A stretch of 64,000 nucleotides of DNA from Cellulomonas sp. S1-8 (GTDB lineage: Bacteria > Actinomycetota > Actinomycetes > Actinomycetales > Cellulomonadaceae), in NCBI RefSeq assembly GCF_026184235.1, contig NZ_CP110806.1, positions 558,001 to 622,000 on the forward strand, written 5' to 3'. The notes under the pieces were generated by a model. The model did no database searches. It saw nothing but the letters and a program-made list of their open reading frames with translations, and was not told where the DNA came from. A program made the position numbers and the translations under genes. This document shows positions 32,960-39,802 of this stretch, piece by piece (within the stretch, counting starts at the first letter, position 1; each line of letters begins with the position of its first letter).

Positions 32960-33850
32960 TCAGGGGGGTGGGGTGGGGAGGGTGGTGGACAGGGCCGTCA
33001 GGGTCTCGCTCGTGCCGGCGTCCAGGCGGACGTCCGCGTAGCGGTCGCCGCGGGTCGCGCCGCGGTTGACGACGACGACGGGCCGGCCGGTCTGCGCGGC
33101 GTGCCGGACGAACCGGCGCCCCGACTGCACCGTCAGCGACGAGCCCGCGACGAGCAGCGCGTCCGCCGCCTCGACCATCGCGAACGCCCGGTCGACGCGC
33201 TCGCGCGGCACGTTCTCCCCGAAGTACACGATCTCCGGCTTGAGCAGCCCCCCGCACCGCGGTGCGGCCCCGTCCGGGTCCGGCGCCCAGCACGCCTCCA
33301 CGCGGAAGTCGGCGGTCTGCTCGACGACCGCGTCGGCGTCGGGCGCGATCTCGACGTCCGCGACCACGCCGACCCGCTCGGCGAAGCCCGGGTTGAGCGC
33401 CTCGAGCCGCTCCGCGAGCGCCGAGCGCGGCACCACGCGCCCGCACCGCAGGCACGCGACGCGGTCGTAGCGGCCGTGCAGGTCGATGACGTGCTGCGAG
33501 CCCGCGGCCTCGTGCAGCAGGTCGACGTTCTGCGTGATCACCCCGTGCACGACGCCCCGGGCCTCCAGCGCGGCGAGCGCCCGGTGCCCCGCGTTGGGCT
33601 GCGTGCGGTGCACGTGCCGCCACCCGACGTGGTTGCGCGCCCAGTAGTGCCGGCGGAACGCCGCGTCGCCGACGAACTGCTGGAACGTCATCGGCGTGCG
33701 CGGCGGTGAGTCCGGGCCGCGGTAGTCGGGGATGCCGGAGTCCGTCGAGACGCCCGCACCCGTCAGCACCGTCAGCCGACACCCCGCGAGCAGGGCGACG
33801 ACGTCCGCGAGGGTGCCCGTCGAGGCGGGGGCGACCGGCGGCGTGCTCAC
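32960..33850 (-). CDS. NAD-dependent protein deacetylase (sirtuin)
   Basis: A 296-residue Sir2-family enzyme that removes acyl groups from lysine using NAD. The Rossmann motif GAGVSTDSGIPDYRG (about 31-45) and the TQNVDLLHEAAG loop (Asn108, Asp110) are present; the catalytic His125 lies in VIDLHGRY. Four cysteines at 133, 136, 187 and 199 form the zinc site. GTG 33850 fits the family start; a longer frame reaches into the tRNA gene and is not used. The usual G in the TQN(I/V)DGLH loop is Leu here, a change seen in some bacterial forms. Confidence 0.9.
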   Translation of the reverse strand: MSTPPVAPASTGTLADVVALLAGCRLTVLTGAGVSTDSGIPDYRGPDSPPRTPMTFQQFVGDAAFRRHYWARNHVGWRHVHRTQPNAGHRALAALEARGVVHGVITQNVDLLHEAAGSQHVIDLHGRYDRVACLRCGRVVPRSALAERLEALNPGFAERVGVVADVEIAPDADAVVEQTADFRVEACWAPDPDGAAPRCGGLLKPEIVYFGENVPRERVDRAFAMVEAADALLVAGSSLTVQSGRRFVRHAAQTGRPVVVVNRGATRGDRYADVRLDAGTSETLTALSTTLPTPPP

Positions 33851-33934
33851 GCGTCCACGGTACGACGGGCCCGGCCGGGAGGCGCCGGGGCGGATTGGGT
33901 CGCTGAGCGCCGAGCGGGTACTCTGAGCCGCCGA

Positions 33935-34021
33935 GGTAGCGTGTCCGAGCGGCCTAAGGAGCACGCCTCGAAAGCGTGTGTGGGTGAAAGTCCACCGTGG
34001 GTTCAAATCCCACCGCTACCG
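33935..34021 (+). tRNA. tRNA-Ser(CGA)
   Basis: An 87-base class II tRNA. The acceptor stem GGTAGCG pairs with CGCTACC, the anticodon loop is CTCGAAA with anticodon CGA, a long variable arm (GTGTGGGTGAAAGTCCAC) is typical of serine tRNAs, and the T-loop reads GGTTCAAATCC. CCA is not encoded. It is in the 85-base gap after the sirtuin start, on the other strand. Confidence 0.93.
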
Positions 34022-34056
34022 CCGCGGGGTACTGACGAAGCTCAGGCCCGAGAAGT

Positions 34057-34107
34057 GACAGAACCCCTCGCGGGGGCCCGGAAGGGCATCCCGCGGGGGG
34101 TTCTGTC
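34057..34107. terminator. Hairpin terminator after tRNA-Ser(CGA)
   Basis: Arms of 18 bases (34057-34074 and 34090-34107, starting GACAGAACCCC) pair with one mismatch around a 15-base loop, 35 bases after the tRNA. The convergent membrane-protein gene ends 58 bases further on, so it can serve both. Confidence 0.7.
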
Positions 34108-34164
34108 GTTCTGGACGATCGCACGGGCGGTCATGCCGCGGTCGGGACCCCGCCGCGGCGGTCG

Positions 34165-34950
34165 TCACAAGACGCGGGTGTCGGAGCCTTCCGGCTGGCG
34201 GTGTCCGTACTTGTCCCGGAGGAAGATGCCGGTCGTGCTCAGCTCCGCCGTCAGGCGTCGGTGGTGGCTCGCGTCGAGAGCGTCGGCCTGGCCCGACAGG
34301 ATCCACAGCTGCTGGGTCAGCTCCTCGACGGGGGTGCGCCCGTCGGGCTGGCGCTCGTGCACCCTGCTCGGCGAGATCGCCAGGTAGTTCCTGAGGACTG
34401 CGGGCAGGTACTCGCGGGCCATCGCGTCCAACTCGTACTCGAACCGCGGGTCTGCGGTGCGCTCATGCTGCTCGGCCGCGATCACGTCGTCCAGGACCTG
34501 GCAGATCTGCAGCACGGTCCGGTGGGTGTCGCCCGGCAGGCGGCGCCTGTTCCGGTCGGCGTGCAGGCGGACCCACGCGACCGACGAGGGCAGGTGCTCC
34601 GACCCCGCGACGACGATGGTGTGCCGCGTGCGTGCCCGATCGACGACGGTGGATGCCTCGGCCAGGGCGCGCTTCCACCACCGGCGACGCGCCGGGAGCC
34701 ACAGGTCCCGCAGATGCCAGGAGCGGACGCCCGACGCGACCATGGCCGTCAGCGCGAGCAGGGCGGGCGGTCCCCAGACGTCGAGCACGAAGACGGCCAT
34801 GGAGAACGTCACGGCGTAGAGCAGGCCTTCCAGCGCCGTCCTGAGGTCCTTCCGCACCGCGCCGATGACGAGCACCAGGTACGCGATCAGGGGCAGGAAG
34901 ACGAGGACGGCCGCCACCTTGACGACGTTGCCGAACGTCAGCCGCGACAC
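34165..34950 (-). CDS. Membrane protein of unknown function
   Basis: A 261-residue protein. Two or three hydrophobic segments occupy the N-terminal 95 residues (VVKVAAVLVFLPLIAYLVLV, LLYAVTFSMAVFVL and PPALLALTAMVAS), and a helical, charged cytoplasmic domain follows (LTQQLWILSGQADALDASHH and the end GIFLRDKYGHRQPE). GTG 34950 has GGGGAGG eight bases upstream and follows a 32-residue reading frame by two bases. I recognise no family. It is near the secreted-protein/ABC locus and may belong to it. Confidence 0.6.
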   Translation of the reverse strand: MSRLTFGNVVKVAAVLVFLPLIAYLVLVIGAVRKDLRTALEGLLYAVTFSMAVFVLDVWGPPALLALTAMVASGVRSWHLRDLWLPARRRWWKRALAEASTVVDRARTRHTIVVAGSEHLPSSVAWVRLHADRNRRRLPGDTHRTVLQICQVLDDVIAAEQHERTADPRFEYELDAMAREYLPAVLRNYLAISPSRVHERQPDGRTPVEELTQQLWILSGQADALDASHHRRLTAELSTTGIFLRDKYGHRQPEGSDTRVL

Positions 34951-34952
34951 GG

Positions 34953-35051
34953 TCAGCGCCTCCCCAGGTCCGCTGTGACGGCGTCGGAGGAGCGGCCGAC
35001 CTGCCCCGGCGACGGTGACTCGTCCCGGCCGAGGACGCTCGGGTTCGACAT
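34953..35051 (-). CDS. Small upstream ORF, 32 residues
   Basis: From ATG 35051, preceded by GAGGGAGG at five bases, the frame reads MSNPSVLGRDESPSPGQVGR and continues SSDAVTADLGRR before a TGA at 34955. Its stop is two bases before the GTG of the membrane-protein gene, so the two should be translationally coupled. It has no hydrophobic part and no known motif. The ribosome-binding site is stronger than those of many real genes here. Confidence 0.4.
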   Translation of the reverse strand: MSNPSVLGRDESPSPGQVGRSSDAVTADLGRR

Positions 35052-35074
35052 CAGGCCTCCCTCGAGCACTCGGC

Positions 35075-35103
35075 GTCTGAGTCGATCCTCTCAAACCTGT
35101 CAA
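35075..35103 (-). promoter_or_regulatory. Possible promoter for the 34165-35051 genes
   Basis: On the minus strand TTGACA (35103-35098) is followed after 17 bases by TCAGAC (35080-35075). The -35 is a consensus match but the -10 is weak. It lies 24-52 bases upstream of the 32-residue ORF. The region is one of the few less GC-rich stretches here. Confidence 0.35.
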
Positions 35104-35141
35104 CGGCGAAGGCGTTGTCGCCGTGAGGTCGCAGGGCATCG

Positions 35142-35182
35142 GCAACTGGCAGGACCCTCGGGGGTCCCGCCAGATGAGTTGC
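35142..35182 (-). terminator. Terminator after the lipoprotein operon
   Basis: Arms at 35142-35157 and 35162-35182 pair as GCAACT plus GGCAGGACCC, with a small bulge and one mismatch, around a four-base loop. It lies 26 bases beyond the stop of the 35208-35690 gene and upstream of the next promoter, so it probably ends the secreted-protein operon. Confidence 0.55.
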
Positions 35183-35207
35183 CGGGGTTCATCGTCGAGG
35201 GTGCGCG

Positions 35208-35690
35208 TCAGCTCTCTCGCACGAGGAAGGCGACACTGGCTCCCGACGTCTCCGGGGCCGATCCGAGCGACATCTGGGTCGCTTCGTCGAGGTCGAACGC
35301 CCGGCGGACAACGGGGTCGTCCCCTTCGGGGCAGTCGACGAGGACGTCCTCGAATAGGTCGAGCGGGTGCTCCGACCGCAGCGTGTACGTCCCCGACGTC
35401 TCGCACAGGAGCACGATCGAGTACGTCCCCGCGTCGAGCCGGACGTCGGCGACGGACGAGCCGGAGCCGTCGGCGCAGTCCACGAGTGCCGTGCCCTCAG
35501 GAGCGGGCAGGGTGCCGCAACGGTCCTCGAGCGCATCCCCACCCTGACCGGCGAGCTGCATCGCGCCGACGTCAACGAGCGTCGGCTCGGGCTCCGCGGT
35601 GCAGGCGGCGGTCGCAAGGATCGTGAGCGTGACGCCCGCTGCAGCCCGGAAGACGTGCCGCCGGGCCGTGCGTGTGGTCAGCCCTTCCAC
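35208..35690 (-). CDS. Lipoprotein of unknown function
   Basis: A 160-residue predicted lipoprotein: signal sequence with lipobox ATAAC near residue 30, then an acidic extracellular domain with three further cysteines (EDRCG, LVDCAD, LLCET, DVLVDCPEG). No known domain is recognised. Its start overlaps the end of the second lipoprotein gene upstream by 13 bases, and the operon begins with the small secreted protein at 36636. The overlap and matching export signals suggest that the three act together at the cell surface. Confidence 0.7.
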   Translation of the reverse strand: MEGLTTRTARRHVFRAAAGVTLTILATAACTAEPEPTLVDVGAMQLAGQGGDALEDRCGTLPAPEGTALVDCADGSGSSVADVRLDAGTYSIVLLCETSGTYTLRSEHPLDLFEDVLVDCPEGDDPVVRRAFDLDEATQMSLGSAPETSGASVAFLVRES

Positions 35691-36325
35691 GTCGTGTACC
35701 CGCTCTCGGTGATGCAGTCGGCCCCCTCGTCCTTGCTCTGCAGGTCCGTCGCGGCGTGGATCATGTCGAGCATCGTCGCGTCGTCGGGGAGGTCGACGTC
35801 GTGCTTCTCGAGGCAGGCGCGCATGATCGGCTTGATGGCGGCGTCGCGACGCTCTGCGTAGGCGATCGCGTCAGGGCTGGACACCTGCCAGAACCTGTCC
35901 ACCTCGGTGCTCCAGGTCGTCCGGCACTCCTCGATGAGGGCGCGAGCGGATTCTGACTCCAGGTCCGTCCCGGAGGAGGTGCCCTCGACCTCGTAGTCGA
36001 GGAGCGTGACCCCGTTCGACGGCACCGTCCCCTTGACCCTGACCTCGAAGCCGCGCTCGCGCATGCACTCGAACGACCGGTTCATCGCGGACTCGTACTC
36101 GTCGTAGGTCACGGTGCCGTCCTGGAGGATCTCGACCTGGCTGGCGTCGGCGCCGGCGGCACGCGCGGCGAGGGCAGGTTCATCGGCGGCGCCCTGTTCG
36201 CTGGTGCTCGGCGCGCCACAACCGGCCGTCGTGAGCAGGAGCAGCGCAACGCCCGCGGCGGCGGCGGACCGGGGCAGGTGCCACCCGTCCGCCGCCGAGC
36301 GAGGACGACCAGTCGTCGTCGACAT
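35678..36325 (-). CDS. Lipoprotein of unknown function
   Basis: A 215-residue predicted lipoprotein with a lipobox LTTAGC near residue 36. The mature part is helical and charged; it contains VTYDEYESAMNRSFECMRER, ARALIEECRTTW, IMRACLEKHDVDL and a last C in GADCITESGY, so about four cysteines. No known domain is recognised. It lies 14 bases after the small secreted protein gene and overlaps the next lipoprotein gene by 13 bases. Confidence 0.72.
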   Translation of the reverse strand: MSTTTGRPRSAADGWHLPRSAAAAGVALLLLTTAGCGAPSTSEQGAADEPALAARAAGADASQVEILQDGTVTYDEYESAMNRSFECMRERGFEVRVKGTVPSNGVTLLDYEVEGTSSGTDLESESARALIEECRTTWSTEVDRFWQVSSPDAIAYAERRDAAIKPIMRACLEKHDVDLPDDATMLDMIHAATDLQSKDEGADCITESGYTTWKG

Positions 36326-36339
36326 GAAACGGCTCGGGA

Positions 36340-36636
36340 TCAGGAACCGGAGTGCTTGGAGGAGGTCAGCTCCGCCGCACTACCTGTCTGGGCCACGTCG
36401 CCGCCGTACTTCCACCCGGTGAAGAGGGAACCGCCTCCCCATGGCGTGAAGTAGTGCGCCGCACCGACGGAGCTGCACCCGCCACTCGCGTCGGTCGTCC
36501 GGGCGTAGTCCGAGGCCGTGTTGTTGTACTTCGTGATGAAGCAGCTCGCCGCGCTGGCGGGCGCGGCAGCGCCCGCGAGGCCCACCGACGCGACGACAGC
36601 GCCGACCAGGACGGCCACGAGAGGCTTCTTGCGCAT
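36340..36636 (-). CDS. Small secreted two-cysteine protein, lactococcin-972-like candidate
   Basis: A 98-residue exported protein. A signal peptide with KK and a hydrophobic core ends at about residue 30 (APASA), leaving about 68 residues: Cys at ASCFITKYNN, Cys at SGGCSSVGAAHYF, then LFTGWKYGGDVAQTGSAAEL and a C-terminal SSKHSGS. The size, one likely disulfide, aromatic/Gly-rich body and a C-terminal His resemble lactococcin-972-like bacteriocins and related small secreted proteins of actinobacteria, but the similarity is loose. GGGGGAAAG lies three to five bases before ATG 36636. It heads a three-gene operon with two lipoproteins and is divergent from an ABC transporter set. Confidence 0.6.
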   Translation of the reverse strand: MRKKPLVAVLVGAVVASVGLAGAAAPASAASCFITKYNNTASDYARTTDASGGCSSVGAAHYFTPWGGGSLFTGWKYGGDVAQTGSAAELTSSKHSGS

Positions 36637-36839
36637 GTGCTTTCCCCCTGACGTCTGGGCGGCCCGCGTCATCGGGAGCCTGGAGCCCCCTTGCGCAGGG
36701 CAACTTATCGGCTTCGCCATGACCTCGACAAGCACCCTGAGACGCTCTGGTCGGTCCGGCCTCGGGGCGCTAGCCTGCGATGTCACGTTCGCTCATGACT
36801 GGATGTCGAGCGGATCTGCGTCCCCGAGGAAGGTCCGCC
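36637..36839. promoter_or_regulatory. Divergent promoter region of the secreted-protein and ABC operons
   Basis: On the minus strand TTGTCG (36731-36726) and TAAGTT (36707-36702), spaced by 18 bases, make a plausible promoter 66 bases before the secreted-protein gene. A TAGCCT at about 36772 could be the -10 for the plus-strand operon, but its -35 is unclear. No palindromic operator is evident. Confidence 0.4.
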
Positions 36840-37898
36840 GTGAGTCGTCGCAGCGGGCGCGACGGCGCGCCCCTCACCGCCTGGGTCGTGCTGACCGGGC
36901 TCCTCGTGGTGCCCGTGCTCGTGCTCGGTGGTTGGTGGGCGGTCGCGCGCGCGGACAATCCGACCCGTGCTGCGGCGCAGGTCGAGGCGGTCGTCGTCCC
37001 CGTGACGCACAGCGATGTGCGCGCCGAGACGGGCGTGACGATCAAGCTCGGCGATGCCCCCGGCCGCGCGGCGACCACCTCCGCTGCCGGCACGGTCACG
37101 TCGGCGCCCCGGGTCGGCGCGGCGCTCGACAACGGTGTCGAGGTCCTGCGCGTGGACGACCGTCCCGTCCGGGCGATGGTCTCCGCCGCGCCCCCGTGGC
37201 GTGCGCTCGCGGTGGGTGACTCAGGGCCTGACGTCGCGCGCCTCCAGGAGTTCCTCACGACCCTCGGCCTGTATGAGGGTCCCGTCGACGGCAAGTTCGG
37301 TCCGGCGGTGCGGCGCGCCGTCGAGCAGTTCAACGTCGAGGCAGGCCTGGGGCGCGCCGTGGCGGGGTTCGACCCGGCGACGGTCGTGTGGGTGGGGCCG
37401 ACGCCGACCACGGTCGCGGAGGCCCTCGTCACGGAGGGCACGGCGGTCGCGCCCGGGGTGCCTGTGCTGAGCGGGCCGGCACGGCACGACGCGGTCGTGG
37501 TCCTCGAGCCGCAGGGGGGCATCGCGACCTCCGGCGACTTCGGCGGTGCCGCGACGTTGACGGTGGGCGCCGCGACCGTCGCGTACGCGCCGGGCTCGGG
37601 ATCGGTCGACGACGCGGCCGCGGTCGAGGCTGTCCGCGCCGCGCTCGCCCCGGCGACCGAGGGCACGGCGCGCGTCGCGGCCGACCAGGCCCGCGAGGTC
37701 GCGGTCGTCCCGGCGTCGGCTCTCGTCCAGGGCGCGGACGGGACGCTGTGCGTCTACGGGTCGCCCGACGAGCCTCCGGTGGAGGTGGCCCCCGTCGGCG
37801 GGGGCGTCGGCAGCGTCCAGCTCGGCCCGGACCTGCCGCTCACCGAGGTGGTGTCCAACCCCGGCCGGGTCGGGCTGGAGACACCGTGCGGCTCGTAG
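36840..37898 (+). CDS. Membrane-anchored peptidoglycan-binding, HlyD-like adaptor
   Basis: A 352-residue protein. After a short basic start it has one membrane helix (LTAWVVLTGLLVVPVLVLGGWW, in two adjoining segments, about 12-33). The extracellular part has HlyD-like beta segments and, at about 125-170, a PG_binding_1 domain (GDSGPDVARLQEFL, LYEGPVDGKFGPAVRRAVEQF). The C-terminal part has AVVPASALVQGADGTLCVYG, typical of membrane-fusion proteins. GTG 36840 follows GAGGAAGG. The stop overlaps the ABC ATPase start by 13 bases, so this is the periplasm-side adaptor of a MacAB/LolCDE-like exporter. The two-cysteine protein divergently encoded is its likely cargo. Confidence 0.78.
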   Translation: MSRRSGRDGAPLTAWVVLTGLLVVPVLVLGGWWAVARADNPTRAAAQVEAVVVPVTHSDVRAETGVTIKLGDAPGRAATTSAAGTVTSAPRVGAALDNGVEVLRVDDRPVRAMVSAAPPWRALAVGDSGPDVARLQEFLTTLGLYEGPVDGKFGPAVRRAVEQFNVEAGLGRAVAGFDPATVVWVGPTPTTVAEALVTEGTAVAPGVPVLSGPARHDAVVVLEPQGGIATSGDFGGAATLTVGAATVAYAPGSGSVDDAAAVEAVRAALAPATEGTARVAADQAREVAVVPASALVQGADGTLCVYGSPDEPPVEVAPVGGGVGSVQLGPDLPLTEVVSNPGRVGLETPCGS

Positions 37899-38524
37899 CC
37901 GACGGGCTGGTCGTTCGGTACCCCGGCGCCGCGCGGCCGGTGCTCGTCGGTGCCGACCTGGACGTCGACGAGGGCGAGAGCGTCGCGATCCTCGGACCGT
38001 CGGGCTCTGGCAAGTCCACGCTGCTGTCGGTCCTCGGCGGTCTGGTACGCCCGGACGGCGGCACCGTGCGCGTCGACGACGACGAGGTGTCGGCCGCCGA
38101 GCTGCGCCGCCTGACCGCGTGGATCCTGCAGACCGTCAACGTGCTGCCCGAGCGCTCGGTGCTGGACAACGTGCTCGTGGCCGCCCTCACCCGTGGATCG
38201 ACTCCTGCGCACGCGCGAACGGAAGCCGTCGCCCGGCTCGAGGCCGTCGGCCTCGCGGACCGTGCGCACGACCGGACGCGGCTGCTGTCGGGCGGTGAGG
38301 TGCAGCGCGTGGTGATCGCCCGCGCACTCGTCTCCGGGCGGCCGTTCCTGCTCGCGGACGAGCCGACCGGTCAGCTGGACCGCGCCACGTCCGAGGTCGT
38401 GCTCGACGGTCTGTTCGACGCCACGCGCGACGCCGGGGTGGTGGTCGTGACGCACGACCCGGCGGTCGCCGCACGGTGCACCCGCACGGTCCACATCCTC
38501 GACGGCGTGGTCGTCGCCGCATGA
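37886..38524 (+). CDS. ABC transporter ATP-binding protein (MacB/LolD type)
   Basis: A 212-residue ATPase. Walker A is GPSGSGKST (about 37-45), the signature LLSGGEVQR, Walker B FLLADEPTG and the H-loop VVTHDPAV. Its LolD-like short length and the DEPTGQLD sequence place it with exporters of the MacB/LolCDE/FtsE group. GTG 37886 overlaps the adaptor gene; the ATGA overlap at 38521 couples it to the permease. Two of these ATPases would drive the permease to release or extrude a membrane-side substrate. Confidence 0.92.
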   Translation: MRLVADGLVVRYPGAARPVLVGADLDVDEGESVAILGPSGSGKSTLLSVLGGLVRPDGGTVRVDDDEVSAAELRRLTAWILQTVNVLPERSVLDNVLVAALTRGSTPAHARTEAVARLEAVGLADRAHDRTRLLSGGEVQRVVIARALVSGRPFLLADEPTGQLDRATSEVVLDGLFDATRDAGVVVVTHDPAVAARCTRTVHILDGVVVAA

Positions 38525-39699
38525 GCGTGCTCCGGGTGCCGCCGCCCGAGGCAGCACCGGGTCGCGACGCCGGGCCCGTACGCCCCCGGGTGAAGGGGGC
38601 GGGGGGGTGGCGGGTGCGGTCGTCACTCCGCGAGGGTGTGCTCAACCTGCGCGACGGTGCGACCCTCGGTGTCACCCTGGTCGCCCTCGTCGCGACGATG
38701 ATCGCGGGGGCGGTGATGCTCGACGTCGTCACCGCGACACGCGTGGTTCGCGCCGAGCAGGAGTACCTCGACGCCGGTGGCGACCTGCTCGTGGCGATCT
38801 CCTCGGGCGATCGGCCCGTCGACGTGCCGGCGTGCCTGGCACTCCAAGGTGCCCGCGGGGTGCGCGCCGTCGCCGCCGTGTCCGTGCGGCCCGGCGCTGC
38901 GCAGATCGTCGGACGACCTGAGAGCAGCCAGACCCTCGTCACCGCGACCGCGGGCGTGCTCGACCTCCTTGGCGTACCGAAGCTCGCCGCCACCGAGGTC
39001 GTCGCTTCGCAGGCGATCGCGGACCGCTGGCAGTGGACGGTGGGCAGCCACCTTCAGCTCGACCGGGTGGCCGCGGCGCGGCTCGGTGCTCCGGCCGGCG
39101 TCCTGACGGTCGGCGCAGTGGCCGACCTCGGACTGCTCAGTGAGGGAGCTTCGACCGGCGTTCTCGCGATCAGCCCGCCGACGGGCACGGCTGACGGGTG
39201 CTGGGTGCGGATCGGACCGCAGTACCGCGAGGACCTGCACGCGGCGATCCCGGCGGTCCTCGGCGAGACGGGCACGACGTCCGTGACCGTCGCTGACCGG
39301 CTCCCCGCGGGCCCGCTCGCGCAAGATCCCGCAGCCGCCTTCGCTGGCCGCACGACACGTTGGGCGGGCGCGGCCGCGGGTGCGCTCGTCGGGCTCGTCT
39401 GGTGCCTGGTTGCGTGGACCCGGCGGGGCCGCGCCGCGCTGTATGCCTCCCTCGGTGTGCCCTGGAGCGGCGGGGTCCTGATCCGCTGGACCGAGGGCGC
39501 GTGCGTCGTCGTCGTCGGGACGCTGTGGGGCGTGGCCCTCGGTACGACGGGCGCTGTGGTGCTCACCGGTGCACCGCCGAGCCTGGCGCTCGACCTCGCG
39601 CTGCGCGCGGGCGCCGTGGCGCTCTGCCTGTCCCTGACGCTCGTGGTCGCGATCGGTCTGTGGCGTCCACCGACGCTGGCGGCACTCAAGGACCGCTGA
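38521..39699 (+). CDS. ABC transporter permease (FtsX/MacB-like)
   Basis: A 392-residue permease with the MacB-type plan: one N-terminal membrane helix (LGVTLVALVATMIAGAVMLD, about 58-78), a large extracytoplasmic domain (80-270) and three C-terminal helices (from WAGAAAGALVGLVWCLVAW to ALCLSLTLVVAIGLW). Its ATG overlaps the ATPase stop. FtsX-type transporters act mechanically on peptides, lipoproteins or lipids; with a peptidoglycan-binding adaptor encoded upstream it probably spans membrane and wall. Cargo unproven. Confidence 0.82.
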   Translation: MSVLRVPPPEAAPGRDAGPVRPRVKGAGGWRVRSSLREGVLNLRDGATLGVTLVALVATMIAGAVMLDVVTATRVVRAEQEYLDAGGDLLVAISSGDRPVDVPACLALQGARGVRAVAAVSVRPGAAQIVGRPESSQTLVTATAGVLDLLGVPKLAATEVVASQAIADRWQWTVGSHLQLDRVAAARLGAPAGVLTVGAVADLGLLSEGASTGVLAISPPTGTADGCWVRIGPQYREDLHAAIPAVLGETGTTSVTVADRLPAGPLAQDPAAAFAGRTTRWAGAAAGALVGLVWCLVAWTRRGRAALYASLGVPWSGGVLIRWTEGACVVVVGTLWGVALGTTGAVVLTGAPPSLALDLALRAGAVALCLSLTLVVAIGLWRPPTLAALKDR

Positions 39700-39802
39700 C
39701 GGCGGCTCGAGGCGTGCGTCACACCGGGCCGTTCACCACATCGACACTGCGTGCTCGCCAGGCGCTCGCCCGGAGGTGGTCCGACGGCGCTCCACTTGTC
39801 GG

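Noticed and set aside
33851..34006. Longer sirtuin reading frame from 34006
   Set aside because: It would run through the tRNA-Ser(CGA) gene, and GTG 33850 gives the normal family start.
36340..36636. Firm call as lactococcin 972
   Set aside because: Only size, export signal, cysteines and ABC neighbours agree; the characteristic residues could not be aligned by eye, so it is kept as a candidate.
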